Below, in pieces: positions 33,895 through 43,091 of a stretch of 64,000 nt of DNA. Under the pieces are notes generated by a model. That model searched no databases and was not told the DNA's origin. It saw only the letters and a list, made by a program, of their open reading frames with translations. The stretch lies in contig NZ_CP035913.1 of assembly GCF_004209755.1 (NCBI RefSeq), forward strand, positions 558,001 to 622,000. Direction: 5' to 3'. Made by a program: the position numbers and the translations under genes. Source of the DNA: Pseudoduganella lutea. Its GTDB lineage: Bacteria; Pseudomonadota; Gammaproteobacteria; Burkholderiales; Burkholderiaceae_D. Each line of letters opens with the position of its first letter. Position 1 is the first letter of the stretch.

Positions 33895-34446
33895 ATGTTT
33901 CAGAATCCCGAGCAATTTGCCCAAGCGACGAAAGCCCTGTTCGAGTTCCAGCTCGAAACCTTCAACACGCTGACCAGCAAGGCGGTCCAGGGCATTGAAC
34001 AGGTTGTGCAACTGAATATCGACACGGCCAGGAGCGGCGTCGAAAAGAACATCGCCGCCGGCAAGGAGCTCAGCCAGGCCACGGACCCGAAAGCAGCCAT
34101 GGCGGCCGCCAGCGCACGGATGCAGAACCTGACCAACGTGGCCGAGTACAACCACCAGCTGGGCCAGATCCTCGCCGAAATCCACACCGAATTCAGCACT
34201 GCCGCCGAAGCCCACCTGGCCGAAGCGCGCAGCAACTTGTCGGCGCTGATCTATGACGTGACGCAGAACGTGCGCCCGGGCTCCGAGAATGCGGTGGAAA
34301 TCGTCAAGACGGCGATCGACAATGCCTTCGCGGGCTATGAACAGGTCACCAAGGCCACGCGCCAGGCCGTTGCCGCATTCGAGGACCAGCTGGCGAAAGC
34401 GGCCTCGCTCGCCGAACAGCAGGGCGCCGGACAGACCAAGCACTGA
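33895..34446 (+). CDS. Phasin family protein
   Basis: The 183 residues match the beta-proteobacterial phasin (PhaP) pattern: FQNPEQFAQATKALFEFQLETFNTLTSKAVQGIEQVVQLN, then amphipathic helices and an Ala/Gln-rich end. Phasins coat polyhydroxyalkanoate granules and limit their size. GGAGGAGAC precedes the ATG. The gene is separately terminated by a long hairpin. No PHA synthase is in the window. Confidence 0.93.
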   Translation: MFQNPEQFAQATKALFEFQLETFNTLTSKAVQGIEQVVQLNIDTARSGVEKNIAAGKELSQATDPKAAMAAASARMQNLTNVAEYNHQLGQILAEIHTEFSTAAEAHLAEARSNLSALIYDVTQNVRPGSENAVEIVKTAIDNAFAGYEQVTKATRQAVAAFEDQLAKAASLAEQQGAGQTKH

Positions 34447-34488
34447 CGTCGTTGCGCGTATTGCCGGCATAAAATAAAACGCTGGGCA

Positions 34489-34550
34489 AGCGGCGGGAGA
34501 AGCGATAGACTGTATATAAATACAGCTATCGCCCTCCCGCTTTTTTTTTT
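34489..34550 (+). terminator. Terminator of the phasin gene, long nested hairpin
   Basis: An outer stem AGCGgCGGGAG/CTCCCGCT encloses an inner stem GCGATAGaCTGTAT/ATACAGcTATCGC with the loop ataa, followed by ten T. Few terminators have so long a stem, so it may also stabilise the mRNA end. Confidence 0.85.
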
Positions 34551-34637
34551 GCGCCTGTTTTGGCCGCCTGTTTTGGCCACTACTGTTAGCCGCTTCTTTT
34601 TACCGCCGTTCCGATTGCCCGCATCCCCGCAGTACCG

Positions 34638-36287
34638 ATGAAACCAGTCCTCGAAAACCCTTTTTACTACCTGGATAACTTCCACCAGGTGCTGGAATGG
34701 ATCGGCGAACGCTATGCCGACCTGCTGGACAGCGAGGAGCGCGACTTCATCGACCGCTTCCCCGCCCTGCCCCGGCCATCGCGCGCGCTGTTGGTGCGCA
34801 TGGTGATGCGCAAGGGGCAGCTGTTTCGCGCCTCGAAGCTCGTCTACGAGGAAATCGGCTGCGCCCGCGCCGCCGCCGCGGCGCTGGCGGAAACCGGCTG
34901 GATCGTCGTCGATCCGGCCATGTCGCTCGATGAACTGTTCGACCTGCTGCAAAAGCCGGAACTGTGCCAGGCCTTCGGGCTGGCCGGCGCGCTGCGCTCG
35001 GCCCGCAAGGAAGCGCAGCTGGAGGCGCTGCGCGCGGAGCACGACACCGCGCGGCCCTTCTCGGCATGGTGCGGCGACGGTGCGCCGCGGGACGAAGCCT
35101 ACCGCATCGTCGCAAAACCGCTGTGCGACCGGCTGCGGCTGATCTTCTTTGGCAATTACCACCAGGACTGGACGGAGTTCGTGCTGTCCGACCTCGGCGT
35201 GTTCCGCTTCGAGCACGTGGAAATCTCGGAAGCGGCGCGGGGCTTTCGCACGCGCCGCGACATCGACGACTACCTGCAGTTGCACGCCTGCCGCGAACGT
35301 TTCGGCAATGGCGAAGCGCCGCTGGACGTGCTGCGCGACGTGCCGCCGCCCGGCACGGACAACGAATGGCTGGCCAGCCGCCGCCACAAGCTGCTGTTCC
35401 AGCTGGGCCAGCAACTGGAGAAGCTACGCGACTGGGCCGGCGCCTGCACCGTCTACAGCGACTGCGCCTATCCGGGCGCGCGGGCGCGCGCGATCCGCGT
35501 GCTGGAAAAGGACGAGCAGTTCGGCGCCGCCTGGGAACGGTTGCAGGCAGCCATGGCGGCGCCGGAAAGCGAAGCGGAGCGGCAGCACCTGCTGCGCATG
35601 GCGCCACGGCTGGCGCGCCGACTCGGCCATCCGCGGGGGAGCACCGGCAAGGCTGCGCCGCCAAGCCGGTTCGACCTCGCCTTGCCCCAGCCGGATGGCC
35701 AGTGGTGGGTCGAAGGCGTGGTGCGCGACCACCTGAACCGCGAGGAAGCGCCCGTCTTCTACGTGGAAAATGCCCTGATCAATTCGCTCTTTGGCTTGCT
35801 GTGCTGGGATGCGGTCTTTGCCGCGATTCCCGGCGCCTTCTTCCATCCGTTCCACCACGGCCCGGCGGACCTGCACAGCGCCGACTTCCACCGCCGCCGC
35901 ACCGCACAATTCGATGCCTGCCTGGCGCAACTGGACGACGGCAGCTATCCGGCCACGATCCGGCGCAACCTGGAAGCCAAGCGGGGCATCTCGTCGCCGT
36001 TCGTGTTCTGGGGCGCGATGGATGAAACGCTGCTCGAGCTGGCACTGCACTGCATTCCGCCGGCGCACCTGAAGCAAGCGTTCCTGCGCATCCTGCAGGA
36101 TGTGAAAGCCAACCGCACAGGTTTTCCGGACCTGATCCAGTTCTGGCCGGCCGAGCGCCGCTACAACATGATCGAAGTAAAGGGCCCCGGCGACCGCCTG
36201 CAGGACAACCAGCTGCGCTGGATCGACTACTGCGCGCAGCACCGCATGCCGGTCACCGTCTGCTACCTGCAATGGGCGCCGCAATGA
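34638..36287 (+). CDS. VRR-NUC domain nuclease (FAN1-like)
   Basis: The 549 residues end in a VRR-NUC nuclease domain: ENALINSLFGLLCWD (about 377), FPDLIQFWP (about 496) and MIEVKGPGDRLQDNQ (about 511), which supply the Asp, Glu and Lys of the PD-(D/E)XK core. The upstream part is helical with TPR-like and basic segments and looks like the SAP-like/TPR region of bacterial FAN1. FAN1 enzymes cut 5' flaps and unhook interstrand crosslinks. Its stop overlaps the helicase ATG (ATGA), so the two are made together. Confidence 0.88.
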   Translation: MKPVLENPFYYLDNFHQVLEWIGERYADLLDSEERDFIDRFPALPRPSRALLVRMVMRKGQLFRASKLVYEEIGCARAAAAALAETGWIVVDPAMSLDELFDLLQKPELCQAFGLAGALRSARKEAQLEALRAEHDTARPFSAWCGDGAPRDEAYRIVAKPLCDRLRLIFFGNYHQDWTEFVLSDLGVFRFEHVEISEAARGFRTRRDIDDYLQLHACRERFGNGEAPLDVLRDVPPPGTDNEWLASRRHKLLFQLGQQLEKLRDWAGACTVYSDCAYPGARARAIRVLEKDEQFGAAWERLQAAMAAPESEAERQHLLRMAPRLARRLGHPRGSTGKAAPPSRFDLALPQPDGQWWVEGVVRDHLNREEAPVFYVENALINSLFGLLCWDAVFAAIPGAFFHPFHHGPADLHSADFHRRRTAQFDACLAQLDDGSYPATIRRNLEAKRGISSPFVFWGAMDETLLELALHCIPPAHLKQAFLRILQDVKANRTGFPDLIQFWPAERRYNMIEVKGPGDRLQDNQLRWIDYCAQHRMPVTVCYLQWAPQ

Positions 36288-38602
36288 CGGTGGAGATCGT
36301 GAATACGGGCCCGGTGGACACGGCCGCGGCGGGACCCCGTTACAGGGTGGCCGTGCGCGCGCTGTGCGAGTTCACCGCCAAGACGGGCGACCTGGACCTG
36401 CGCTTCACGCCCTCGCCGACCGCGCAGGAAGGCATCGCCGGGCATGGCGTCGTCACGTCGCGCCGTGACGACGATTATGAAAAGGAGATCGCGCTGTCCG
36501 GCGATTTCGGCCCGCTGCACGTGCGCGGCCGCGCCGACGGCTACGACCCGAAGCGCAACCAGCTGGAGGAGATCAAGACCTTCCGCGGCGAGCTCGATCG
36601 CATGCCCGGCAACCACCGCGCGCTGCATTGGGCGCAGTTGAAGGTCTATGGCCACCTGCTGTGCGCCGCGCGCGGCTTGCCGTCGCTGCGCCTCGCGCTG
36701 GTGTACTACGACATCGGCTCGCAGAAGGAAACGCATCTCGTCGAGGAGCATGCCTCGGCATCGCTGCGGGCCTATTTCGAAGCGCAGTGCGGCCTGTTCC
36801 TGGCCTGGGCGGAAATGGAACTGGCGCACCGCGCCGCGCGCGACGAGCAACTGAAGGCGCTGCGCTTTCCGCACGCCGACTTCCGCCCCGGCCAGCGCGA
36901 ACTGGCCGAGGCGATGTTCAAGGCCAGCGCCCGTTCGTGCGCGCTGCTGGCGCAGGCGCCGACCGGCATCGGCAAGAGCGTGGGCAGCCTGTTCCCGCTG
37001 CTGAAGGCCGCCGCCGCCCATGGCCACGACAAGATCTTCTTCCTGGCGGCGAAAACATCGGGGCGGCGCATGGCGCTCGATGCCGTCGAGTCGATCAGGG
37101 CGGGCGCGCCGCTGCTGCCGCTGCGCACGCTGGAACTGGCGGCCCGCAGCACGGCCTGCGAGCATCCCGACAAGGCGTGCCACGGCGAATCGTGCCCGCT
37201 GGCGAAGGGTTTTTACGACCGACTGCCCGCAGCCCGCGCGGCCGCGGTGCGCGAGCCGATGCTCGACCGCGCCGGCGTGCGGGCGGTCGCGCTGGCGCAC
37301 GACGTGTGCCCGTACTACCTGCAAAGCGAACTCGTTCGGTGGGCCGATGTGATCGTCGGCGACTACAACTATTATTTCGACGTGACGGCCATGCTCCATT
37401 CGCTGACCGTGATGAACGAATGGCGCATCGCCGTGCTGGCCGACGAGGCGCACAACATGGTGTCGCGCGCCCGCAAGATGTATTCGGCGGAGCTGGAACA
37501 TGCCGGATTGCGGCTGCTGCGCAAGACGGCCCCGGGCGCGCTGAAGAAGGCGCTGGACCGCGTGCACCGGCAATGGTCCGCGCTGGAGAAAGAGCAGGAT
37601 GGCGATTATCGCGCCTACGACGCGCTGCCGGACAAATTCGTCAACGCGCTGCAGACGGCGGCCACCGACATCGGCGACTACATGGCGGAGAACCCGGCCT
37701 GGTTCGATGCCGACGTGCTCGATTTTTATTTCGCCGTCCTGCACTTCACGCGCCTGGCCGAGAGTTTCGGCGAGCATTCGGTGTTCGACGTCACGATCGC
37801 GAACCGGGGCGCCGGCGGCGGCACGCGCGTCGACTCGGTGCTGTGCCTGCGCAATATCGTGCCGGCCCCCTTCCTGCAACCGCGCTTCGCCGCGGCACGC
37901 ACCACGGCGCTGTTTTCCGCCACGCTGAGCCCGTGGAATTATTACAGCGACACGCTGGGCATGCCGGCCGATACGGCGTGGGTCGACGTGGCCTCGCCCT
38001 TCCAGGCGGCGCAGCTGACGGTGCACATCGCCGGCCACATCTCCACCCGCTACCAGCACCGCGACCGCTCGCTGGCGCCGATCGCGCGCCTGATGGGCGA
38101 GCAGTACGACAGCCAGCCGGGCAACTACCTGGCCTTCTTCAGCAGCTTCGACTACATGGACAAGGCCGCCGACCTGTTCGCGCGCGAGCACCCGCACGTG
38201 ACGGTCTGGCGCCAGCCGCGCCGCATGGACGAAACGGCGCGCGAGGCCTTCCTGGCCCGCTTTACCGCAACGGGCCAGGGCGTCGGCTTCGCCGTGCTCG
38301 GTGGCGCGTTTGGCGAGGGCATCGACCTGCCTGGCACGCGGCTGATCGGCGCATTCATCGCCACGCTGGGGCTGCCGCAACTCAATCCCGTCAACGAGCG
38401 CATCCGGGAAAGGATGCAGGCCATCTTTGGCGCCGGCTACGATTACACCTACCTGTACCCCGGCATGCAGAAGGTCGTGCAGGCGGCCGGCCGCGTGATC
38501 CGCACCACGAGCGACACGGGCACCGTGCACCTGATCGACGACCGCTTCGCCCGCCCCGACATCCGCGCCCTGCTGCCCGCCTGGTGGCACGTGCCGCGCT
38601 GA
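36284..38602 (+). CDS. XPD/DinG-type DNA helicase with N-terminal PD-(D/E)XK domain
   Basis: The 772 residues (ATG 36284, ATGA overlap; an ATG at 36272 would add four) begin with a RecB-like nuclease fold: [21 protein letters not shown] and [10 protein letters not shown] (about residues 88-125). The helicase follows with Walker [11 protein letters not shown], four Cys ([16 protein letters not shown] and DVCPYY) that should bind a 4Fe-4S cluster, [16 protein letters not shown] and QAAGRVIRT. It is a superfamily 2 5'-3' helicase of the XPD type. With the FAN1-like partner it probably unwinds and trims damaged DNA. Confidence 0.9.
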   Translation: MTVEIVNTGPVDTAAAGPRYRVAVRALCEFTAKTGDLDLRFTPSPTAQEGIAGHGVVTSRRDDDYEKEIALSGDFGPLHVRGRADGYDPKRNQLEEIKTFRGELDRMPGNHRALHWAQLKVYGHLLCAARGLPSLRLALVYYDIGSQKETHLVEEHASASLRAYFEAQCGLFLAWAEMELAHRAARDEQLKALRFPHADFRPGQRELAEAMFKASARSCALLAQAPTGIGKSVGSLFPLLKAAAAHGHDKIFFLAAKTSGRRMALDAVESIRAGAPLLPLRTLELAARSTACEHPDKACHGESCPLAKGFYDRLPAARAAAVREPMLDRAGVRAVALAHDVCPYYLQSELVRWADVIVGDYNYYFDVTAMLHSLTVMNEWRIAVLADEAHNMVSRARKMYSAELEHAGLRLLRKTAPGALKKALDRVHRQWSALEKEQDGDYRAYDALPDKFVNALQTAATDIGDYMAENPAWFDADVLDFYFAVLHFTRLAESFGEHSVFDVTIANRGAGGGTRVDSVLCLRNIVPAPFLQPRFAAARTTALFSATLSPWNYYSDTLGMPADTAWVDVASPFQAAQLTVHIAGHISTRYQHRDRSLAPIARLMGEQYDSQPGNYLAFFSSFDYMDKAADLFAREHPHVTVWRQPRRMDETAREAFLARFTATGQGVGFAVLGGAFGEGIDLPGTRLIGAFIATLGLPQLNPVNERIRERMQAIFGAGYDYTYLYPGMQKVVQAAGRVIRTTSDTGTVHLIDDRFARPDIRALLPAWWHVPR

Positions 38603-38613
38603 CAGCCCAGTCC

Positions 38614-38730
38614 GTGTCCACCTTGGAGCCAGGCTCGAAAGTGGACACAGCCTCTGCCGTCATTTCGGATATTACAGCCGAGTTCGTGTCCGCTTTGAGG
38701 GTTGACCCCAGGGTGGACACGGGCTCTGCG
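38614..38730. repeat. Two 45-bp units with GTGTCC/GGACAC dyads
   Basis: Units 38614-38658 and 38686-38730 are each 45 bp, begin GTGTCC, contain GTGGACAC at position 28 and end CTCTGC(C/G). They separate the convergent helicase and LytTR genes. Unit 1 folds as GTGTCCAC/GTGGACAC around a GAGCC/GGCTC hairpin. Confidence 0.75.
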
Positions 38731-38737
38731 CCAGCGG

Positions 38738-39472
38738 CTACTGCATGGCGGCGCGGATCTTCTGGTAGCCGCTGCGGCTGATCGGCAGCTTCGTGCCGTC
38801 GGCGAGGATGGCGGCATGGCTGTCCTTGCCGGCCAGTTCGATGCGTGCCACGTGGTCGACGTTGACGAGGTGGGAGCGGTGGATGCGCAGGAAGCGGCCG
38901 GGATCGAGCTGCGCCTCGAGTTCGCCCAGCGTGGCGTTCTTCAGCCAGGCCTTGCCGTCGGCGTGGATCTGCACGTAGTCGTCCTGCGCCTCGATCCACG
39001 CGATCTTTTCGGTGGCGATGACGTGCACCCGGGCGCCGTCGCGGATCAGCACGCGGCCGAGCGGCCTGTCACGGGCGGCGATGGCTTCGCGCACGGCTGC
39101 CTCCTGCCGTGGCAATGCGCTGGCCAGGCTGGTGCGCGCATGGGCCAGCGCCCTGTCGAAGCGCTCCTGGCTGAACGGTTTCAGCAGGTAGTCGAGCGCA
39201 TGGATCTCGAAGGCGCGGATCGCATACTGGTCGAATGCGGTGGCGAAGATGAAACGCGTCTTGCTGCCCACCAGCTCGGCCACTTCGAAGCCATCGAGCC
39301 TGGGCATCTGGATATCGAGCAGCACCAGGTCCGGCGCCAGGTCCGTGATCGCCTTCACGGCCTCGAAGCCGTTGGCGCATTCGGCCACGATCTCGATATC
39401 GGCATGCGCCGCCAGGTATTCGCGCGCCACGCCGCGCGCCAGGGGTTCGTCATCCACCACGATCAGCCGCAT
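38738..39472 (-). CDS. LytTR response regulator
   Basis: The 244 residues comprise a receiver ([10 protein letters not shown], phospho-acceptor in [13 protein letters not shown], Lys in LLKPFSQE) and a LytTR DNA-binding domain (about 140-244, [21 protein letters not shown] and [15 protein letters not shown]). It overlaps the upstream kinase by 23 bases, so they form one unit. Targets are likely in envelope or surface functions, judging from the LiaF-like genes upstream. Confidence 0.93.
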   Translation of the reverse strand: MRLIVVDDEPLARGVAREYLAAHADIEIVAECANGFEAVKAITDLAPDLVLLDIQMPRLDGFEVAELVGSKTRFIFATAFDQYAIRAFEIHALDYLLKPFSQERFDRALAHARTSLASALPRQEAAVREAIAARDRPLGRVLIRDGARVHVIATEKIAWIEAQDDYVQIHADGKAWLKNATLGELEAQLDPGRFLRIHRSHLVNVDHVARIELAGKDSHAAILADGTKLPISRSGYQKIRAAMQ

Positions 39473-40595
39473 CCTGTTTCCCCATGTGATTTATAGCCGT
39501 TTCCGCCGTCTGTGCCGGCAGGCGGATTTCGACACTGAAGGTGTCCCCTTCCCGCTTCCATTCGAGCGCCGACGCGTTGGGATAGGCGCAGGCCAGCCGC
39601 TGGCGCACGTTGGCGAGCCCGACGCCACGCTGCGCTTCCGGCCCTGTTTTCGAGCCGATTGTCTGCCCGACTTGCTGCATCTCGGCATCGATCGTATTGC
39701 TGATCGTGATCGACAGCCGGCCACCGTCGCGCCACGCGGCCACGAGCACCAGTCCGCCTTCGGTCAGCTGGCCGATGCCGTGCTTGATCGCGTTTTCCAC
39801 GAGCGGCTGGATGATCATCGGCGGCACCAGGCAATCGAGCGCGCCCTTTTCCAGCGCTTCCTCGGTGACGAGCCGCTCGCCGAAGCGCACTTTCTCGATC
39901 GCGAGGAAGTCGCGCACCAGGTCCATTTCCTGCGCCAGCGTGATCAGCGGCTGCCCCGCCAGGCCCATGCTGCGGCGGAAGAAGCCGGCCAGCAGCAACG
40001 TCATCTCGCGCGCGCCTTTCGGGTCCTGCGACGTCAGCGCGCTCACCGAATTGAGGCTGTTGAACAGGAAGTGCGGATCGACCTGCGTGCGCAGCATGCG
40101 CAATTCCGCGTCCTGCGCCATCAGCTTCGATTCCAGCACGCGCCGTTCGGCGTTGCGGGCGCGGCCCGATTCGATCGCCAGGTAGTTCACCGCCACCAGC
40201 AGGCCGTACAACAGCGCGCCCAGCGCGAACAGGAACGCCGACAGCAGCGGCGTCCGCACGATGCCGGCCCAGTGCACACCGAAGGCCAGCGTCAGTTCGT
40301 TCCAGCCACCCAGCACCGCGAGCCACATGAACGCGGCCAGCACCGCCGCCGTGCACAGCGCCAGCACGATCATCGCGGGTGGCCGCGCACCCAGCGGATT
40401 GGCGCGGCACAGGTAGTACGCGGAGAAGCCGGCGGCCACGCCATACACCAGCGAACCGGGAATGGCGAACAGCAGCGCATTGACGGGGCGCGCCGGCGCC
40501 ATCACCGCGCACACGCCGCCCAGCACGGCGCCGACGATCAGCCACGCCAGCAGGTACAGCAGCGCCCCGCGCCGGGCCCGGATCAGCCAGCTCAC
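39450..40595 (-). CDS. LytS/YehU-type sensor histidine kinase
   Basis: The 381 residues have about five N-terminal membrane helices and no large exported sensor, then the His_kinase core: VDPHFLFNSLNSV holds the phospho-His, followed by PPMIIQPLVENAIKHGIG (N-box) and GVGLANVRQRL. It partners the LytTR regulator, with which it overlaps. The LiaF-like gene ends 13 bp before its start. Confidence 0.93.
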   Translation of the reverse strand: MSWLIRARRGALLYLLAWLIVGAVLGGVCAVMAPARPVNALLFAIPGSLVYGVAAGFSAYYLCRANPLGARPPAMIVLALCTAAVLAAFMWLAVLGGWNELTLAFGVHWAGIVRTPLLSAFLFALGALLYGLLVAVNYLAIESGRARNAERRVLESKLMAQDAELRMLRTQVDPHFLFNSLNSVSALTSQDPKGAREMTLLLAGFFRRSMGLAGQPLITLAQEMDLVRDFLAIEKVRFGERLVTEEALEKGALDCLVPPMIIQPLVENAIKHGIGQLTEGGLVLVAAWRDGGRLSITISNTIDAEMQQVGQTIGSKTGPEAQRGVGLANVRQRLACAYPNASALEWKREGDTFSVEIRLPAQTAETAINHMGKQDAADRGG

Positions 40596-40608
40596 AGCGG
40601 CACGGCCA

Positions 40609-41313
40609 TCAGTTGCGGATTTCCACGCCGCCCATGATCGCGTACCCGCGCACGACCAGGCGCTTCGAACCGTCTTTCGGGCGCAGCGTCGATTCCTCGA
40701 TGCCGCCGAGGAGTGGCGCGCCTTCCAGCTGCACGGTCCAGTCCACCGGCACCTGGATCGTGATGCCGCCCATGAGTGCGAAAAGGTTGACGACCGCCTC
40801 GCCCTCGAGCGACGCTTCGCGCAGATCGAGTTCGCAACCGCCCATGATCACGGTGATCTCGCCACCCGCAAACTGCTGCGACGTGATGCGGCGCTTGTAC
40901 GCGCCGAGGATGGCGGTGGCGAAGACGGCATCGTCGCCGCGGCCTTTCAGCGGCATCGCGGAAGGCGTGTCCGCGCGGCGATGCCCGATCGAGCGGGCCA
41001 CCACGAACAGGCCCACGCCGATCATCGCCGCCGGTGCCAGCACGTTCCACCCGATCGCCAGGATGCCGAGCCCCTTCAGCAGCAGCACCGCGCCGGACAA
41101 CAGCAGCGCGCCGCCGATGAGGCTGCCATTCGTGGAGCGGGCACCCATGATTTTCAGGACGCCCGCGATGATGAGGACCACCGGCCAGAACTGTACGCTC
41201 ATGTCGACATCGAGCCAGCCGAGATTGTCGAACAGGAAAAGCATCCCCACCGCGATGACGGCGAGGCCGACCACGACTTGCGCGGCCGGATTGTGTTGGC
41301 GCCCGGTTCTCAT
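40609..41313 (-). CDS. LiaF-like membrane protein
   Basis: The 234 residues begin with four membrane helices (about 10-110; GMLFLFDNLGWL and FWPVVLIIAGVLKI are typical of the LiaI/LiaF repeat), and continue with a soluble C-terminal beta domain of repeating GG turns (FAGGEITVIMGGCELDL, VNLFALMGGITIQVP, RGYAIMGGVEIRN). LiaF holds its two-component system inactive in Firmicutes; here the partner is a LytS/LytR pair. ATGA overlap with the upstream gene. Confidence 0.85.
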   Translation of the reverse strand: MRTGRQHNPAAQVVVGLAVIAVGMLFLFDNLGWLDVDMSVQFWPVVLIIAGVLKIMGARSTNGSLIGGALLLSGAVLLLKGLGILAIGWNVLAPAAMIGVGLFVVARSIGHRRADTPSAMPLKGRGDDAVFATAILGAYKRRITSQQFAGGEITVIMGGCELDLREASLEGEAVVNLFALMGGITIQVPVDWTVQLEGAPLLGGIEESTLRPKDGSKRLVVRGYAIMGGVEIRN

Positions 41314-41687
41314 GCCTTGTCTCCCTGGTTGCGATCGAAGTAGCGTGTCGCCAGCGGCTGCAGCACCATGCCGGCGCCCGCCACGATGATAAGCAATGGC
41401 CAGCTGTTACGGAAGGTCAGCCCCCACCAGCCTTCGTAGGTGGCGAAAAACCAGGCGCCGAACAGCACCTGCGACAGGCCGTCGACGAATCGCCGGCCAT
41501 CGACCGGGGGCAGCATGTTGCCAAGGCCGAATGCGCTCAGCACCAGCGGCCAGTATGTCCACAGCCCCAGCACGGCTTCATGGTCGTCGCGATTGACCAG
41601 GTAGGCCACGCCGAACGCCACGAGCGTCAGGCCCCAGGTCACTTGCCGGCGCAACTTGATCGTTGCCTTCTCTTCCTCGCTTTGCAT
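41310..41687 (-). CDS. LiaI/LiaF-TM-like small membrane protein
   Basis: The 125 residues start at ATG 41687, where GGAGG lies 5 bases upstream; further upstream in-frame ATGs have no site. After a charged N-terminus there are about four membrane helices (VTWGLTLVAFGVAYLVN, LWTYWPLVLSAFGLGNML, VLFGAWFFATYEGWW, WPLLIIVAGAGMVLQ) with the same repeat as the next gene's membrane part. It heads the four-gene operon. It is probably a stress-signal or accessory membrane protein. Confidence 0.82.
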   Translation of the reverse strand: MQSEEEKATIKLRRQVTWGLTLVAFGVAYLVNRDDHEAVLGLWTYWPLVLSAFGLGNMLPPVDGRRFVDGLSQVLFGAWFFATYEGWWGLTFRNSWPLLIIVAGAGMVLQPLATRYFDRNQGDKA

Positions 41688-41843
41688 GGTTTCCTCCATC
41701 GGATCGATGATGGAACGATACGCGGCACGGGTCGCGAGCGAAACCGCTTTTCGGTGAATGGCGGCCCGGCACCGGTGAATGACGAAGAAATCCGCCGAAC
41801 GGCGGCCCGCCTCCCGTGCGCCGGTCCGTTCGTATGCACCACG

Positions 41844-41870
41844 CAAAAAAAACCCACGGCATGCCGTGGG
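41844..41870 (-). terminator. Terminator of the two 53-residue genes
   Basis: On the minus strand the palindrome CCCACGGC/GCCGTGGG is followed by eight T. It stands between the small genes and the LiaI-like operon, so these are separate transcripts. Confidence 0.85.
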
Positions 41871-41897
41871 CGCGGGGTGGTAATTTGCCGGGGACGC

Positions 41898-42059
41898 TCA
41901 GGCGGCAGGCGCGGCCTGGCCCTTCACCTGGTTGCGGTATTTCGCGCGGGCGATGGCCTGCTTTTCAGCTTCCATCGCCTTGTTGAAGGCGCGGGTCCGC
42001 TTTTTTTCCTCTTTGCCGCGCATCTGCGCAATATCCTTGTTACCGATACGGTGTGTCAT
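41898..42059 (-). CDS. Small basic protein, 53 residues
   Basis: The frame runs from ATG 42059 to TGA at 41900-41898. AAGGAG lies 8 bases before the ATG (AAGGAGAACACATG), so translation is likely. The product is rich in Lys, Arg, Glu and Ala (KEEKKRTRAFNKAMEAEKQ), with predicted helix and no membrane segment. No family is recognised. It follows the 42078 gene by 18 bp and both end before one terminator, so they form a two-gene unit. Confidence 0.7.
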   Translation of the reverse strand: MTHRIGNKDIAQMRGKEEKKRTRAFNKAMEAEKQAIARAKYRNQVKGQAAPAA

Positions 42060-42077
42060 GTGTTCTCCTTTTTTTGA

Positions 42078-42239
42078 TCAAGATCTGCCGTCGTACTTCT
42101 GGTCAAACATCACGAGGCCCCATCCGAGCTGGCGCCGGATTTCTTCCGGCGTCGGCGGCGGTTCCACGTCATTGGTCCTGCGCTCCAGGTATTCACGCAC
42201 CGCTTCCTTCGAGGGGTGGCTGGTCTGCATCGTCATCAT
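42078..42239 (-). CDS. Small protein, 53 residues, first gene of the pair
   Basis: The frame runs from ATG 42239 to TGA at 42080-42078. AGGAGG stands 5 bases upstream, the strongest ribosome site in this region. The protein MMTMQTSHPSKEAVREYLER... has a charged helix, a PPPTPEEIRRQLGWGLV segment and ends in DGRS. No signal or membrane segment is seen, and I do not recognise the family. Confidence 0.7.
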   Translation of the reverse strand: MMTMQTSHPSKEAVREYLERRTNDVEPPPTPEEIRRQLGWGLVMFDQKYDGRS

Positions 42240-42506
42240 GATGACCTCCTATATTGTTCGCGGTCGCGGCCCTGCTCTTTGGCGGTCGGGTGCGTCGCTG
42301 CCTGGTCGAAAAATCTGGTGCCGGCGCTTGAGGCGACCGGCTTGCCTGCGGACGAGCGACCAGCTTTCGTTATCCTGATCATTGCATCGCGCTCCAGTTA
42401 CACAACTTAGTCACGCAACTCCATCTTATAAATGCACCCCGGTTGACACCGTGCGCCAGCGAACAATTGCGCCGGCGCTTTCGCGCGTGTGAATGTGGGA
42501 CCGCGC

Positions 42507-43091
42507 CTACAGGCGCAAGCCGTGGATCGACAGATTTTCTGCATGCATTCGAGGAAGCAGCTGATACGCTAAACCAGCGGCGTGTTGGGATGGTAGACAG
42601 CTTGGATCTGCTGGCGGCAGCCGGTGTTGAATGCTGCCAGCAATGGCACGAGCCGGCCGGCGGCGATGTCGGCGCGTGTCATGAAATCGGCAAGGCATGC
42701 GATGCCTTCGCCAGCCAGCGCAAGGTGGCGCACTGTTTCGCCGGACGACGCCGCCAGCGCCGGCGTCACGGCCAGGCTGTCGCCGCCGCAGTGCCGCATG
42801 GGCCACACATTGCCCTGCTCGTATTGCACGAACCCGAGCAGCGCATGGCGCGCCAGGTCGTCCGGCGGACAGGATACGACGCGCCCGATCGAGGAACAGC
42901 TGCCCCTCTTCCGTCAATTCCATGCGGCGCGTGGCACGCGTGAGCAGCGATGTCTGCAGCATGTCTTCGAGCCGCGCCAGTGACCGGCTGATGCCGGACG
43001 CGGTCTGCCCGAGGTGTACCGCAGCGGCGCTCAGCGAGCCGCTGTCGATGACGGCCACGAACGTTTACAGGTCGTCCGAGTTGATATCCAC
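42507..43091 (-). pseudogene. Decayed LysR-family regulator gene
   Basis: From the GTG at 43091 the frame starts like a LysR protein (DINSDDL), hits TAA, and continues as TFVAVIDSGSLSAAAVHLGQTASGISRSLARLEDML, a true LysR helix-turn-helix. After about 70 residues the frame shifts; a piece of the ligand domain appears in another frame (ASSGETVRHLALAGEGIACLADFM and LLAAFNTGCRQQIQAVYHPN), with further breaks before the end. More than 100 residues of the middle are missing. At least one stop, one frameshift and one deletion are needed to explain it. Confidence 0.8.

Noticed and set aside
34638..38602. Phage-defence island
   Set aside because: The nuclease-helicase pair alone sits among ordinary genes, with no integrase or known defence genes. 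A repair role explains it as well.
42569..42829. Small gene for a LysR ligand-domain fragment
   Set aside because: It is a piece of the decayed LysR gene in a shifted frame, lacking its own start signals.
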